Assembly (NCBI RefSeq): GCF_018219455.1
Contig: NZ_CP056122.1
Location: forward strand, 2,046,001 to 2,110,000
Source of the DNA: Moritella sp. 5
GTDB taxonomy: Bacteria; Pseudomonadota; Gammaproteobacteria; Enterobacterales; Moritellaceae
Length of the DNA stretch: 64,000 bases
Direction: 5' to 3'
The translations under genes and the position numbers were made by a program. The first letter of the stretch is position 1. Each line of letters opens with the position of its first letter. This document shows, in pieces, positions 7,937 to 18,552 of the stretch. Below the pieces are notes generated by a model that was not told where the DNA came from, did no database searches, and worked only from the letters and a program-made list of their open reading frames with translations.

Positions 7937-8428
7937 TTATTTAATAACTACTTTCTTAATAATGATAGCTTCGCTCGGTACATCTTCATGACCTTTTACT
8001 GTTGTCGTTCTTGAAAATGCAATCATGTTAACTACATCCATTCCCGCGGTAACAGTACCAAATGCCGTGTAGCCCCAGCCAGCGTTTGTCGTTGCGGTAT
8101 GATCAAGAAAATCATTATCATCTAAGTTAATAAAGAACTGAGCTGTCGCAGAGTGTGGTGAATCTGTACGCGCCATTGCGATTGAACCAATCACATTTTT
8201 AAGGCCTCGATTAGCTTCGTTAGCAATGGCTGGGCGAGTCTTCTTTTCCTGCATTTTTTCAGTAAAACCACCACCTTGGATCATGAAGTCTTTAATCACG
8301 CGATGAAAAATAGTGCCTTCATAAAAACCTTCTTTGCAATAGCGTAGAAAGTTCTTTGACGTGACTGGCGCTTTCTCCATATTCAGTTCAATTTCGATGT
8401 CACCTAAGTTTGTGGTAAAAATAATCAT
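7937..8428 (-). CDS. ppiB: Peptidyl-prolyl cis-trans isomerase B (cytoplasmic cyclophilin)
   Basis: The 163-residue protein is a full-length single-domain cyclophilin without signal peptide, matching PpiB rather than periplasmic PpiA. Diagnostic segments are FHRVIKDFMIQGG (containing the catalytic Arg) and TAQFFINLDDNDFLD. It isomerises Xaa-Pro bonds during protein folding. It is transcribed away from the EamA transporter, with a 161-bp divergent promoter region between them. Confidence 0.95.
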   Translation of the reverse strand: MIIFTTNLGDIEIELNMEKAPVTSKNFLRYCKEGFYEGTIFHRVIKDFMIQGGGFTEKMQEKKTRPAIANEANRGLKNVIGSIAMARTDSPHSATAQFFINLDDNDFLDHTATTNAGWGYTAFGTVTAGMDVVNMIAFSRTTTVKGHEDVPSEAIIIKKVVIK

Positions 8429-8589
8429 TCTGTTGCACCATTTTTGTATTAGTGTTGGTATTAATTTAATCGCGCAGTATACGCAAACATAACGCTAAAC
8501 TGTAGTCGTGAATATTTAAAACTACTTTCATTTAAGCAATTTCTTTTATAAGATCATTTTTTCTAACCATCTGAAGTTAATCACTCCCT

Positions 8590-9498
8590 ATGCCAGCTCA
8601 ATTTATAAAAAATATTCCTGTTAGTGTAAGGTTCATGCTGATGTCAGCATTGGCTTTTTCGATTATGACGAGCTTTGTTAAATTAGTCAGTACTTATGGT
8701 ATTCCTGTTTTTGAAATTGTTGCAGCAAGAGCAATTGTTTCATTAATTATTAGTTACGTGGACGTGCGTCGTAAACGCATATCCGTTTGGGGCAATAATA
8801 AAAAACTACTTATGGCGCGTGGTACTGTTGGTTCACTAGCCCTCATCTGTGTTTATTTCGCGGTAACGACTCTACCTTTAGCTGAGGCCACTATTCTACA
8901 ATATTTACATCCCGTATTTACGGCAATACTAGCCTTGATTTTTCTTAAAGAACGTATTCAACGCTCGACTATTATCTGCATTCTGTTTTGCATCATAGGG
9001 CTATTACTTATTGTTAGCCCAAGCCTGACATTTTCAGGGACTGCCGAGTTACCTTTATTCAGCGTTGCAGTTGCACTGCTGGGTGCGTTGGGGAGTGCGA
9101 TTGCTTATGTGATTGTTAAGCGTCTTAGTAGTACCGAAGATAGTTCTGTTATTATATTTTATTTTCCACTTGTTGCATTACCCCTGTCATTAATCTTACT
9201 TGGTGATGATTTTGTTCTGCCCAATACAGAAGCGTTTGTATTGTTGATTTTTATTGGTATTTTCACTCAAATAGGGCAGCTGGGGTTAACCAAAGCAATG
9301 CAAACAGAAGTAGCGAGCAAAGCGACGGCATATTCTTATGTGCAAGTTGTTTTCTCAATTATATTCGGTTGGTTATTGTTTAGTGAAGTACCTTCCCTGT
9401 GGACTTGGTTTGGAGGCAGTTTAATTATTATGGGTGCGTTAATTAACGCATTTGGTAGCCTTAATCGAAGATCAATAAAACACAAGCAAGCAGGCTGA
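8590..9498 (+). CDS. EamA/DMT-family membrane transporter
   Basis: The 302-residue protein has about ten hydrophobic segments in two EamA repeats (about residues 12-145 and 155-290). The first repeat ends with YLHPVFTAILALIFLKERI, a characteristic DMT segment, and the second with FSIIFGWLLFSEVP. It is probably an inner-membrane metabolite exporter, substrate unknown. The start ATG 8590 has only a weak upstream ribosome-binding site. Confidence 0.88.
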   Translation: MPAQFIKNIPVSVRFMLMSALAFSIMTSFVKLVSTYGIPVFEIVAARAIVSLIISYVDVRRKRISVWGNNKKLLMARGTVGSLALICVYFAVTTLPLAEATILQYLHPVFTAILALIFLKERIQRSTIICILFCIIGLLLIVSPSLTFSGTAELPLFSVAVALLGALGSAIAYVIVKRLSSTEDSSVIIFYFPLVALPLSLILLGDDFVLPNTEAFVLLIFIGIFTQIGQLGLTKAMQTEVASKATAYSYVQVVFSIIFGWLLFSEVPSLWTWFGGSLIIMGALINAFGSLNRRSIKHKQAG

Positions 9499-9543
9499 TC
9501 ATAAAGCATACTTGTCTAAAGACGTTCAATAATGGAGTAACGA

Positions 9544-10950
9544 ATGCAAAAGGTATTTGATGATGTGAACGCTTTAGATAAGCGATGTGTTGATCTGTTT
9601 GGGTTAAGTGAAGATTTACTGATGGAGCATGCCGCTGCGTCGATGATGCAATATATACACGGTAAGTTTTCAAGTAATGAAAAGGTACTTATCGTTTGCG
9701 GTTCAGGAAATAATGGTGCTGATGGAATCGCGCTTGCCAGACTTTTATACTCTCAATACGATGTCAGTATGCTTATGCCGTATCATGTGAAATCTGCGAT
9801 GGCAAAATTGCAATATAAAAGAGCCAAGCTTTTAGGTGTTAAGATCATCGAGAGCTTATCTGAACTAGCACTTGAACACACGCCCGATGTTATTGTCGAT
9901 TGCCTTTTTGGCTCCGGATTAAACAGAGATCTGGATAACGAGTCGCAGCGTCTGATCACACGAATAAATTCTTGGCCAGGGCATAAAATTGCATGTGATA
10001 TTCCTTCAGGAATAAATAAGCAGGGAAAAGTAACCACCGTCGGCTTTTGCGCTAACATAACCATCACTATGGGGGCGTTAAAAACGCAACTTTACAGTGA
10101 TGTCGCGAAGGATTATACGGGAGATATTATTGTCAGCGACTTAGGTGTGCATCGCAGTATTTATGAAACGACAACTAATACCTATCTTTTAGATCCCTTT
10201 GATATGCAATTGCCATTACGTACAAAACAAAACTCGCACAAAGGGTCATTTGGGCATTTAAGCGTCATTGTCGGTAATAAAACAGGGGCGGGGATCATTG
10301 CAGCTGAAGCCGCTTTTGCATTTGGTGCAGGTTTGGTCACTGTGATTACAGACGAAAATGTAAATATACCGTTTCATATTATGCGACAGCATACCCTGCC
10401 TGAAAAATGCACTGCGATCGCAATTGGTATGGGACTTGGCCAATTTATAAAAGCGGAAATAGAACAGATTTTAGATATTGATATTCCAAAAGTTGTTGAT
10501 GCAGATTTATTTCATGACGAGATTATTCTAACGGTTTTAAATCATGAAAATGTGGTGTTGACGCCACACCCTAAAGAGTTCTGTTCTCTGCTGAAGTTAA
10601 TCAAGCTCGCAGAAATAACCGTAGCAGAGCTGCAAAATAATAGATTCAAGTATGTAAGACTCTTTGCTATAAATTATCCCAAAACTGTGCTGTTGTTAAA
10701 AGGCGCGAACTCGCTTATCACCTATAATAATATTATTTACATCAATCCTTTGGGAAGTAATATCCTGAGTAAAGGTGGATCTGGAGATGTGTTAACGGGA
10801 TTGATTTCGGCATTGTTAGCGCAAAGGTACAGTGTCATAAATGCGACAATTACGGCAAGTCTCGCTCACGCTATGTCAGCAAAAACCTATACTAAGAATA
10901 ATTACGCTTTAACACCAATGGATATCATCGAGGGAGTAAAAGGACTGTAA
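9544..10950 (+). CDS. nnr: Bifunctional NAD(P)HX epimerase / ADP-dependent NAD(P)HX dehydratase
   Basis: The 468-residue protein fuses a YjeF N-domain epimerase (about 1-205, with GSGNNGADGIALARLL and GSGLNRDL) to an ADP/ATP-dependent dehydratase (about 210-468, with KGSFGHLSVIVGN, LTPHPKEF and KGGSGDVLTGLISALLAQ). Together they repair hydrated NADH and NADPH. It is shorter than the roughly 515-residue E. coli Nnr. It is not beside the tsaE/amiB genes where gammaproteobacterial nnr often lies, so it may be a second or transferred copy. That is inference. Confidence 0.9.
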   Translation: MQKVFDDVNALDKRCVDLFGLSEDLLMEHAAASMMQYIHGKFSSNEKVLIVCGSGNNGADGIALARLLYSQYDVSMLMPYHVKSAMAKLQYKRAKLLGVKIIESLSELALEHTPDVIVDCLFGSGLNRDLDNESQRLITRINSWPGHKIACDIPSGINKQGKVTTVGFCANITITMGALKTQLYSDVAKDYTGDIIVSDLGVHRSIYETTTNTYLLDPFDMQLPLRTKQNSHKGSFGHLSVIVGNKTGAGIIAAEAAFAFGAGLVTVITDENVNIPFHIMRQHTLPEKCTAIAIGMGLGQFIKAEIEQILDIDIPKVVDADLFHDEIILTVLNHENVVLTPHPKEFCSLLKLIKLAEITVAELQNNRFKYVRLFAINYPKTVLLLKGANSLITYNNIIYINPLGSNILSKGGSGDVLTGLISALLAQRYSVINATITASLAHAMSAKTYTKNNYALTPMDIIEGVKGL

Positions 10951-11026
10951 AGTCCATGACTATCTTAAATCATCATTATTTTAAGTAATCAATAGCATAT
11001 TAAATTCGTCAATTTTGGAGTGTGTT

Positions 11027-11305
11027 ATGTCAACAAGAAAGCATAAACGTAAAGCAGCAAAGCATTCGCATAAACATCAAGGTTTAAAGGCATCGGCTAA
11101 ACAGACTGATTTTGTTAGTACACATCCTCGTGTATCGATGTTCACTGGCTCATTACTTATTGTTATCGGTCTGTTTTTACTCATAATGGGAATAGGGAGT
11201 GACGCTCAGTTTGGATTGGCTATGTTATCAATGGCTATCGGCACAATAGTTATCTTTTTCGCGAGATCAGCTTTGCCTAAGAAGGCGATAAAGGTAATTA
11301 AATAA
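11027..11305 (+). CDS. Small two-TM membrane protein with basic N-terminus
   Basis: The start is set at ATG 11027 because GGAG at 11017-11020 sits 6 bases upstream, giving 92 residues. The first 30 residues are Lys/His-rich (KHKRKAAKHSHKH). Two hydrophobic segments follow (about 46-64 and 66-86), then a basic tail. I do not recognise a family. The basic N-terminus should be cytoplasmic by the positive-inside rule. Confidence 0.65.
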   Translation: MSTRKHKRKAAKHSHKHQGLKASAKQTDFVSTHPRVSMFTGSLLIVIGLFLLIMGIGSDAQFGLAMLSMAIGTIVIFFARSALPKKAIKVIK

Positions 11306-11399
11306 TTGCTTTGAAAAACAACATTAATGGCTTACATTAGATAGTCATTCAATAAGGGTTTAAAACGTTTAAGCTGCTTTGTTAACAAGGATTATGGAT

Positions 11400-12491
11400 A
11401 TGAGTCAGACTTATAATTTTTGCGCTGGTCCCGCAATGTTGCCACATGCAGTGATGGAACAAGCCCAAAAAGAATTTATTAATTGGAATAACACCGGCGT
11501 ATCGGTAATGGAACTCAGTCATCGTAGTAAAGACTACATGGCTGTCGCTTCTGCCGCAGAGCAAGACTTACGTGATCTATTAGCCATTCCAGACAACTAC
11601 AAGGTTATCTTTTCACAAGGTGGCGGTCGCGGTCAGTTTGCTGCTGTGCCCCTGAATATCCTTGGTGATAAAACTGAAGCAGATTATTTATTAACTGGCC
11701 AATGGTCAAAATCAGCGGTTGTTGAAGGTAAGAAATACTGCCAGATTAATGAATCAAATATTCTAATGCCAAGTACCGACGGTATTGTTGCAGTTAAACC
11801 TGCATCACAATGGCAAGTATCAAGCAAAAACACGGCTTATGTACATTACTGCCCGAATGAAACTATCGAAGGCATTGAGATTAATGATATCCCTGACACA
11901 GGTGATATTCCGCTTGTTGCTGATATGTCATCAAACATCCTTTCTAAACCATTAGATATTAGTAAATTCGGTATTGTTTATGCGGGTGCGCAAAAGAACA
12001 TCGGCCCATCAGGTTTGGGTGTAGTGATTGTACGTGATGATCTGCTCGGTAAAGCCAAACAAGAAACCCCATCAATCTTTAACTATAAGCTGATGGCTGA
12101 AAATGACTCGATGTTTAATACGCCGCCGACCTATTCTTGGTATTTAGCAGGACTTGTGTTCAAGTGGTTAAAAGCACAAGGTGGTCTGTCTGCTATTGAA
12201 GAGATTAACGCAGAAAAAGCTAAGCTACTTTATGGCTATATTGATAGCAGTGATTTCTACAGTAACAACGTAGCGACGGGTAACCGCTCAAAAATGAATG
12301 TGCCGTTTACATTAGCATCAAGTGATCTGGATGCGGGGTTCTTACAACAATCTCAAGATGCGAATTTAATGGCATTAAAAGGCCATCGTATTGTCGGTGG
12401 TATGCGCGCAAGTATTTATAACGCGATGCCAATCGAAGGTGTGAAAGCACTTATTGGCTTTATGGAAAAATTTGAACGTCAACAGCGCTAA
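11400..12491 (+). CDS. serC: Phosphoserine/phosphohydroxythreonine aminotransferase
   Basis: SerC converts 3-phosphohydroxypyruvate to phosphoserine and also serves pyridoxal-phosphate synthesis. The protein starts [15 protein letters not shown], the family N-terminus. The PLP lysine lies in [13 protein letters not shown] and a substrate-binding region in [10 protein letters not shown] 11400 is preferred over ATG 11394 because it matches family starts and AAGG lies 9 bases upstream; this gives 363 residues. It heads the serC-hisC-aroA run. Confidence 0.96.
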   Translation: MSQTYNFCAGPAMLPHAVMEQAQKEFINWNNTGVSVMELSHRSKDYMAVASAAEQDLRDLLAIPDNYKVIFSQGGGRGQFAAVPLNILGDKTEADYLLTGQWSKSAVVEGKKYCQINESNILMPSTDGIVAVKPASQWQVSSKNTAYVHYCPNETIEGIEINDIPDTGDIPLVADMSSNILSKPLDISKFGIVYAGAQKNIGPSGLGVVIVRDDLLGKAKQETPSIFNYKLMAENDSMFNTPPTYSWYLAGLVFKWLKAQGGLSAIEEINAEKAKLLYGYIDSSDFYSNNVATGNRSKMNVPFTLASSDLDAGFLQQSQDANLMALKGHRIVGGMRASIYNAMPIEGVKALIGFMEKFERQQR

Positions 12492-12629
12492 TCGCGAATA
12501 GATAAGAAAGCGTTCTTAGCAATAGAACAATTAATACGTATTTAAAGGCAATGGAATATGTGTTGAGCATGATTAATGTCGATGACAAGCGTGCCAACTA
12601 AATAAGAGTGCCGTCTACAAGGATTTATT

Positions 12630-13742
12630 ATGAGTTGTGATTTTTTTGCTTTAGCAAATACAGGGGTACAAGGTTTACACCCTTATCAAGCGGGAAAACC
12701 GACTGATGAATTAGAACGTGAACTAGGGCTAACAGATATTGTTAAATTGGCATCGAATGAGAATCCATTGGGTGTTGGTGAATTAGTTAAAGCAGCATTA
12801 GAGAAAGAACTATCGGGTATCACCCGTTATCCAGATGCGAATGGCTTCTATCTAAAGCAAGCGCTAGCAGATAAATACGATCTTGCGCCAGCACAATTTA
12901 CCTTAGGTAATGGTTCAAATGATGTACTGGAACTCATCGCTCGCAGCTTTGTTACGCCAGAGCATGAAGTTATTTTTGCGCAGCACGCATTTGTGGTTTA
13001 TCCATTAGTGACACAAGCGATTGGAGCAAGGGGGGTGGCTGTACCAGCAAAAGATTGGGGACATGATTTACCTGCAATGCTGGCGGCAATTACCGAACGT
13101 ACACGTCTTATCTTTATTGCCAATCCCAATAATCCGACGGGTACGTTTTTAACCGCAGAAGCCTTGTATGATTTTTTAAGTAAAGTGCCAGAAGATGTGA
13201 TTGTTGTGTTGGATGAAGCGTATTTTGAATACGTAGACAAAGAGCTACAAGCGCCGTCAATTACTTGGTTAAATCAGTTTTCAAACCTAATCATTACACG
13301 TACTTTCTCTAAAGCCTATGGCCTTGCGGGTTTACGTGTTGGTTATAGCATGTCACATCCGGATATAGCGGATATTTTAAACCGCGTTCGCCAGCCATTT
13401 AATTGTAATAGTTTTGCATTAGCGGCTGCGCAAGCGGCATTGTCTGATCATGATTTTTTAACGGCGAGTGTGGCGTTAAATAATGAACAACGAGCTGTGT
13501 TAGAAATATTTTTCAGTGAGCAGGGTATTGGTTATATACCGTCTAAAGGTAATTTCATTACCGTGGAACTTGTTCAAGATCCGGCTATTGTGTACCAAGC
13601 ATTATTGCATAAGGGCGTAATTGTTCGTCCTGTCGCGGGTTATGGTTTAACAAAGCATTTGCGAGTAAGTATTGGTACTGAACGGGAAAATAAAACGTTC
13701 ATGCAGGCGCTACTGACAGTGTTAGTTGAGTTAGACGCATAG
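12630..13742 (+). CDS. hisC: Histidinol-phosphate aminotransferase
   Basis: The 370-residue class I/II aminotransferase has SNENPLG near the N-terminus, NPNNPTG mid-protein and the PLP lysine in RTFSKAYGLAGLRVGY. It matches the HisC type that lies with serC and aroA in many gammaproteobacteria, outside the his operon, and that may also act on aromatic amino acids. AAGGA upstream of ATG 12630 fits the start. It lies between serC and aroA. Confidence 0.93.
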   Translation: MSCDFFALANTGVQGLHPYQAGKPTDELERELGLTDIVKLASNENPLGVGELVKAALEKELSGITRYPDANGFYLKQALADKYDLAPAQFTLGNGSNDVLELIARSFVTPEHEVIFAQHAFVVYPLVTQAIGARGVAVPAKDWGHDLPAMLAAITERTRLIFIANPNNPTGTFLTAEALYDFLSKVPEDVIVVLDEAYFEYVDKELQAPSITWLNQFSNLIITRTFSKAYGLAGLRVGYSMSHPDIADILNRVRQPFNCNSFALAAAQAALSDHDFLTASVALNNEQRAVLEIFFSEQGIGYIPSKGNFITVELVQDPAIVYQALLHKGVIVRPVAGYGLTKHLRVSIGTERENKTFMQALLTVLVELDA

Positions 13743-13797
13743 CAAATAACGCTAGCGACTATTCGTTGTATTAATCAAAAATTAAGTGAATAAATTT

Positions 13798-15081
13798 ATG
13801 GAAAAATTAACATTACAACCAATTGGTAAAGTATCAGGTACTATTAACTTACCAGGCTCTAAAAGTGTTTCAAACCGTGCATTGCTGCTTGCTGCGCTGG
13901 CTGAAGGCACAACGCGTTTAACAAATTTATTAGACAGTGATGATATTCGTCATATGTTAAACGCACTGACAAAATTAGGTGTTCAGTATGATCTGTCTAC
14001 ATGTAAAACAATTTGTACAGTAACTGGCTTGGGTCGTGCATTTTCTGTAGAAGAAAAACTTGAGTTATTTTTAGGTAACGCAGGTACGGCAATGCGTCCA
14101 TTATGCGCAGCGTTATGTTTGAGCGAAGGTGAGTTTGAATTGACTGGCGAACCACGTATGGAAGAGCGTCCAATTGGCAGCTTAGTCGACAGTTTACGTC
14201 AAGCTGGCGCAGATGTTACTTATTTGAAAAATGAAGATTATCCACCAGTGCTTATTAAAGGCACTGGCTTGAAAGGTGGTAATATTAAGATTGATGGCAG
14301 CGTATCTAGCCAGTTCTTAACTGCATTTTTAATGGCTGCACCACTGGCAGAAAATGATACAAGGATAGAGATCCTTGGTGAGCTTGTTTCTAAACCTTAC
14401 ATTGAAATTACATTGCATATCATGCAGCAATTCGGTGTAACGGTAAGTCATGACAATTATCAGACGTTTAGTATTAAAGGTAAGCAAACATATCAAGCTG
14501 CGGGTGACTTCTTAGTTGAAGGTGATGCTTCTTCTGCGTCTTATTTCCTTGCTGCAGCGGCAATTAAAGGTGGTAAGATCCGTGTAACGGGTATTGGTAA
14601 AAAATCAATTCAAGGTGATATCCAGTTTGCAGATGTAATTGCAGCAATGGGTGGTAAAATCACTTGGGCTGATAGTTATATTGAAGCTGAAGTTGGCGAA
14701 TTAAATGCCGTTGATATGGATATGAACCATATTCCTGATGCAGCAATGACAATTGCGACAACCGCATTGTTTGCAAAAGGAACAACAGTTATACGTAATG
14801 TATACAATTGGCGAGTGAAGGAAACTGACCGCTTAGCGGCGATGGCGACAGAGTTACGTAAAGTGGGTGCAGAAGTAGAAGAGGGTAATGATTACATTAA
14901 AATCAGCCCTCCTGCGAAATTGATTCACGCTGCCATTGATACTTATAACGATCACCGTATGGCTATGTGTTTCTCATTAGTTGCATTAAGTGATACTCCT
15001 GTAACGATTAATGATCCAGGCTGTACATCAAAAACGTTCCCAGATTATTTCGAGCAATTTACAGGTTTAGTTCAAGCTTAA
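13798..15081 (+). CDS. aroA: 3-phosphoshikimate 1-carboxyvinyltransferase (EPSP synthase)
   Basis: AroA joins shikimate-3-phosphate and phosphoenolpyruvate in the sixth step of the shikimate pathway. ATG 13798 (MEKLTLQPI) matches E. coli AroA and gives 427 residues, the same length; an in-frame GTG at 13786 is rejected. Motifs are [31 protein letters not shown] and [19 protein letters not shown]. The GNAGTAMRP site is of the ordinary class I type. It follows hisC by 55 bases. Confidence 0.97.
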   Translation: MEKLTLQPIGKVSGTINLPGSKSVSNRALLLAALAEGTTRLTNLLDSDDIRHMLNALTKLGVQYDLSTCKTICTVTGLGRAFSVEEKLELFLGNAGTAMRPLCAALCLSEGEFELTGEPRMEERPIGSLVDSLRQAGADVTYLKNEDYPPVLIKGTGLKGGNIKIDGSVSSQFLTAFLMAAPLAENDTRIEILGELVSKPYIEITLHIMQQFGVTVSHDNYQTFSIKGKQTYQAAGDFLVEGDASSASYFLAAAAIKGGKIRVTGIGKKSIQGDIQFADVIAAMGGKITWADSYIEAEVGELNAVDMDMNHIPDAAMTIATTALFAKGTTVIRNVYNWRVKETDRLAAMATELRKVGAEVEEGNDYIKISPPAKLIHAAIDTYNDHRMAMCFSLVALSDTPVTINDPGCTSKTFPDYFEQFTGLVQA

Positions 15082-15125
15082 ATTGAGCGTTGCCCTATTT
15101 GATGCTGTTATTAGCGTTGTTCTTA

Positions 15126-15169
15126 AATAGCGAGGTATTACTGATAAGGTGATGCCTCGCTATTTTTTA
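15126..15169 (+). terminator. Terminator between aroA and cmk
   Basis: AATAGCGAGG (15126-15135) pairs with CCTCGCTATT (15155-15164), followed by TTTTT. It ends the serC-hisC-aroA transcript before cmk. Confidence 0.85.
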
Positions 15170-15209
15170 TTTGCGGTTATTATTTCATACTATTTTCATG
15201 AAGATCCGT

Positions 15210-15215
15210 TATAAT
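15210..15215 (+). promoter_or_regulatory. Candidate -10 element for cmk
   Basis: A perfect TATAAT lies 62 bases upstream of the cmk start and just after the aroA terminator, so a promoter is expected here. No good -35 is evident at the right spacing. Confidence 0.45.
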
Positions 15216-15277
15216 CGCGGCCAGATCCATACAGCACTGTTTAAAGTTGTATGTTAAATATCGAGTTTGGAGAATTT

Positions 15278-15952
15278 ATGACAGCAGTAGCACCAATTAT
15301 TACAGTTGACGGGCCGAGTGGCTCTGGTAAAGGTACTTTATGCCAATTACTTGCGGCTAAGCTAGGTTGGCATATACTAGACAGTGGCGCTATTTATCGT
15401 GTATTAGCCTTAGCTGCGATGCACCATAACGTGAATTTAGATAACGAAGAAGCACTCACTGCATTAGCTGCAAACTTAGACGTACGTTTTGTCCCAACGG
15501 ATGATGGCTTGCAAGTGATCCTTGAAGGCGAGAATGTATCACGTGAAATTCGTACAGAAGAAGCGGGTTTTGCAGCCTCTCGTACAGCGGTATATCCGGC
15601 AGTTCGTGCAGCGTTGTTACAACGTCAACGTGACTTCCGTGTTGCGCCTGGCTTAATTGCCGACGGCCGTGATATGGGTACTGTTGTCTTCACTGATGCC
15701 AGTGTGAAAATATTTTTAGATGCTTCTGCTGAAGAAAGAGCCATTCGCCGGTTTAATCAGTTGCAAGACAAAGGCTTCGATGTTAACATGCCAGCCCTTC
15801 TGGAGGAGATCGAGAAACGTGATCATCAAGATCGCAACCGATTGGTCGCTCCACTAAAGCCTGCAGACGATGCACTTGTTATCGATTCGACATCTATGTT
15901 GATCGAAGACGTACTTGCTAGTGTGTTGGCTTTTGCAGAAGGTAAAATTTAA
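15278..15952 (+). CDS. cmk: Cytidylate kinase
   Basis: Cmk phosphorylates CMP and dCMP. The P-loop is [15 protein letters not shown] close to the N-terminus, and [12 protein letters not shown] is the conserved substrate-binding segment. The start is placed at ATG 15278, with GGAG a few bases upstream and the family start motif following; the in-frame ATG 15251 lacks both. That gives 224 residues against 227 in E. coli. Its position directly before rpsA is conserved in proteobacteria. Confidence 0.96.
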   Translation: MTAVAPIITVDGPSGSGKGTLCQLLAAKLGWHILDSGAIYRVLALAAMHHNVNLDNEEALTALAANLDVRFVPTDDGLQVILEGENVSREIRTEEAGFAASRTAVYPAVRAALLQRQRDFRVAPGLIADGRDMGTVVFTDASVKIFLDASAEERAIRRFNQLQDKGFDVNMPALLEEIEKRDHQDRNRLVAPLKPADDALVIDSTSMLIEDVLASVLAFAEGKI

Positions 15953-16074
15953 AGTAGTCGGTATTCTATCGATTATTTAGCGGTCAAGCATCAAGGATGA
16001 TGATGACTTTTGATTAACAACCCACATTAGCCGGATTGCTTATGTGAACGTTTTATAAGTACAAATAACTCATT

Positions 16075-17742
16075 ATGAATGAATCTTTCGCTTTACTCTT
16101 TGAAGAGTCACTACAAGAACTTGCTGCTCCTGGTAGCATCATCAAAGCAACTGTTGTTGCAATCGAAAACGGTTACGTTTTAGTTGACGCTGGTCTTAAA
16201 TCAGAATCTTCTATTCCTGCTGAAGAATTCAAGAACGCTGCTGGCGAACTTGAAGTTGAAGTTGGTCAAGAAGTTGATGTAGCACTAGAATCAATTGAAG
16301 ACGGTTTCGGTGAAACTCAACTTTCTCGTGAAAAAGCTAAACGTCATGAGTCTTGGATTCAGCTTGAAAAAGCATACGAAGATCAAGAAACTGTTATCGG
16401 TGTTATCAACGGTAAAGTTAAAGGTGGTTTCACGGTTGAAGTGAACACAATTCGCGCATTCTTACCAGGTTCTCTAGTAGACGTTCGTCCTGTACGTGAC
16501 ACTACTCACCTTGAAGGCAAAGAGTTAGAGTTCAAAGTAATCAAACTTGACCAAAAACGTAACAACGTAGTTGTTTCTCGTCGCGCAGTTATCGAAACTG
16601 AAAACAGTGCAGAACGTGAAGAACTTCTTGCTAACCTTCAAGAAGGTCAAGAAGTTAAAGGTATCGTTAAGAACCTTACGGACTATGGCGCATTCGTTGA
16701 TCTTGGTGGTGTTGATGGTCTTCTTCACATTACTGATATGGCTTGGAAACGCGTTAAGCACCCAAGTGAAATCGTTAATGTTGGTGACGAAATCAATGTT
16801 AAAGTTCTTAAATTCGATCGTGAACGTACACGTGTATCTCTAGGCCTTAAACAGCTAGGTGAAGATCCATGGGTAGCTATCGCGAAACGTTACCCTGAAA
16901 GCACTAAGCTTACGGGTAAAGTTACGAACCTAACTGACTACGGTTGTTTCGTTGAAATCGAAGAAGGCGTTGAAGGTCTAGTTCACGTTTCAGAAATGGA
17001 TTGGACTAACAAAAATATCCACCCTTCTAAAGTTGTTAACGTTGGCGATTCTGTTGAAGTTATGGTTCTTGATATCGACGAAGAACGTCGTCGTATCTCT
17101 CTAGGTCTTAAGCAATGTATTGCTAATCCTTGGGAAAACTTCTCAACTTCACGTATCAAAGGCGAGCAAGTTACTGGTAAGATCAAATCTATTACAGATT
17201 TCGGTATCTTCATCGGTCTTGACGGCGGCATCGACGGTCTAGTTCATCTTTCAGACATCTCTTGGGATGCTACTGGTGAAGAAGCAGTTCGCGAGTACAA
17301 AAAAGGCGACGAAATCACAGCTGTAGTTCTACAAGTAGACCCAGAGCGTGAACGTATTTCTTTAGGTATCAAGCAAATTGATGAAGACCCGTTCAACGAA
17401 TACCTAGCGAATAACAAGAAGAATGCTATTGTTAATGGTACAGTTTCTTCTGTTGACGCTAAAGGCGCGACAATTGAACTAGCTAAAGGTGTTGAAGGTT
17501 ACATCCGTGTTGGCGATATCTCTCGTGACCGTATCGAAGATGCAAGCCTAGTATTATCTGTAGGCGAATCACTTGAAGCTAAATATGTTGGTGTTGATCG
17601 TAAAAACCGCGTAATTAGTCTTTCAGTTAAAGCTAAAGATGAAGCTGACGAGAAAGAAGCAATGGCTAGTGTAAACAGCCAACCGCAAGAGTCTGGTCTA
17701 TCTGCTATGGCAGAAGCATTTAAAGCTGCTAAAGGCGAATAA
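16075..17742 (+). CDS. rpsA: 30S ribosomal protein S1
   Basis: The 555-residue protein has six S1 RNA-binding repeats, visible as recurring GxVxxxxDYGxFVxL patterns. For example [21 protein letters not shown] recurs as [14 protein letters not shown] and [14 protein letters not shown]. The start begins [12 protein letters not shown], as in E. coli. ATG 16075 has no purine-rich Shine-Dalgarno sequence, a known property of rpsA, whose leader is recognised and autoregulated by S1. Codon use is strongly biased to GAA/GGT/AAA/CGT, as for a highly expressed gene. Confidence 0.98.
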   Translation: MNESFALLFEESLQELAAPGSIIKATVVAIENGYVLVDAGLKSESSIPAEEFKNAAGELEVEVGQEVDVALESIEDGFGETQLSREKAKRHESWIQLEKAYEDQETVIGVINGKVKGGFTVEVNTIRAFLPGSLVDVRPVRDTTHLEGKELEFKVIKLDQKRNNVVVSRRAVIETENSAEREELLANLQEGQEVKGIVKNLTDYGAFVDLGGVDGLLHITDMAWKRVKHPSEIVNVGDEINVKVLKFDRERTRVSLGLKQLGEDPWVAIAKRYPESTKLTGKVTNLTDYGCFVEIEEGVEGLVHVSEMDWTNKNIHPSKVVNVGDSVEVMVLDIDEERRRISLGLKQCIANPWENFSTSRIKGEQVTGKIKSITDFGIFIGLDGGIDGLVHLSDISWDATGEEAVREYKKGDEITAVVLQVDPERERISLGIKQIDEDPFNEYLANNKKNAIVNGTVSSVDAKGATIELAKGVEGYIRVGDISRDRIEDASLVLSVGESLEAKYVGVDRKNRVISLSVKAKDEADEKEAMASVNSQPQESGLSAMAEAFKAAKGE

Positions 17743-17749
17743 TCAGCCG

Positions 17750-17771
17750 GAGGGATGTTTATTCATCCCTC
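17750..17771 (+). repeat. Hairpin in the rpsA-ihfB gap
   Basis: GAGGGATG pairs with CATCCCTC across a 6-nt loop, 7 bases after the rpsA stop. No T run follows. It is more likely an attenuating or 3'-end-stabilising hairpin than a full terminator. Confidence 0.5.
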
Positions 17772-17810
17772 ATTAGTACGATGTCGACAATATTCTTATA
17801 TGGAGATTAT

Positions 17811-18095
17811 ATGACAAAATCAGAACTTATCGAACGTCTTTGCACTGCAAATTCGCAGCTGGCGACTAAAGATGTTGAATTATCTGTGAAAGCTATACTT
17901 GATCAGATGGTAGATACTTTAGCAACTGGTGATCGAATTGAAATTCGGGGTTTTGGAAGTTTTTCTCTACATTACCGTGAACCTCGAATTGGGCGTAATC
18001 CTAAATCAGGTGAAAAGGTTGAATTAGAGGGAAAATATGTACCTCATTTCAAACCTGGTAAAGAACTTCGAGATCGTGTTAACGCTTCTTTATAG
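17811..18095 (+). CDS. ihfB: Integration host factor, beta subunit
   Basis: IhfB pairs with IhfA in the DNA-bending nucleoid protein IHF. ATG 17811 ([12 protein letters not shown]) gives 94 residues, as in E. coli, and has a TGGAG site upstream; the longer frame from 17781 is rejected. [15 protein letters not shown] and [16 protein letters not shown] contain the DNA-intercalating arm region. The rpsA-ihfB order is conserved in gammaproteobacteria. Confidence 0.97.
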   Translation: MTKSELIERLCTANSQLATKDVELSVKAILDQMVDTLATGDRIEIRGFGSFSLHYREPRIGRNPKSGEKVELEGKYVPHFKPGKELRDRVNASL

Positions 18096-18109
18096 CCGTT
18101 GATACTTGC

Positions 18110-18142
18110 AAAAACGACATACTTTGGTGTGTCGTTTTTTTT
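18110..18142 (+). terminator. Terminator after ihfB
   Basis: AAAAACGACATAC pairs with GTGTGTCGTTTTT around a TTTG tetraloop, with one G-T wobble, followed by a T run. Confidence 0.9.
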
Positions 18143-18256
18143 TGCTTTTTTTTCACACTGACCCATAGTTTATGGATTACACCATATATTACTAGCACTT
18201 GGCCCATTAATTGGCGATAATCCCTTTTATTGCTATTTATATCACAGAGGACGTCG

Positions 18257-18544
18257 ATGAAATCATTTATCTTTTTTATTATTATCGCTTGTACACTGGC
18301 GCTTGCTGCAGCATTTGCTTCGAGCAACGATCAGTTAGTTGATTTTAATTACCTAATTGCGCTAGATTCATTTAAATTATCTTCTCTGCTTGTTGGTGCA
18401 TTCGTTTCTGGTTTAGTTGTGGCTGGTGTGTGTATGGGGCTGTTGTTAATGAAATTAAAATTATCACTGTCGAAATTAAAACGTAAATCAAAACGTCAAG
18501 TTACAGAGCTTGAACGATTACGTGCTGCTGATATTAAAGGTTAA
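18257..18544 (+). CDS. lapA: Lipopolysaccharide assembly protein A (DUF1049)
   Basis: The 95-residue protein has two transmembrane segments (about 1-20 and 42-66) followed by a basic coiled-coil tail (KLKLSLSKLKRKSKRQVTEL), the LapA/YciS layout. LapA works with LapB in controlling LpxC turnover and lipopolysaccharide synthesis. The start at ATG 18257 is supported by AGAGGA upstream; the track-length frame from 18230 has no such site. lapB follows 8 bases later. Confidence 0.92.
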   Translation: MKSFIFFIIIACTLALAAAFASSNDQLVDFNYLIALDSFKLSSLLVGAFVSGLVVAGVCMGLLLMKLKLSLSKLKRKSKRQVTELERLRAADIKG

Positions 18545-18552
18545 TTTACTGT

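Noticed and set aside
16525-17231. Antisense and shifted frames inside rpsA
   Set aside because: Frame shadows caused by strong codon bias and S1 repeats in a certain gene.
16650-17660. Internal DNA repeats in rpsA
   Set aside because: They are the S1-domain repeats of the protein, not mobile or regulatory repeats.
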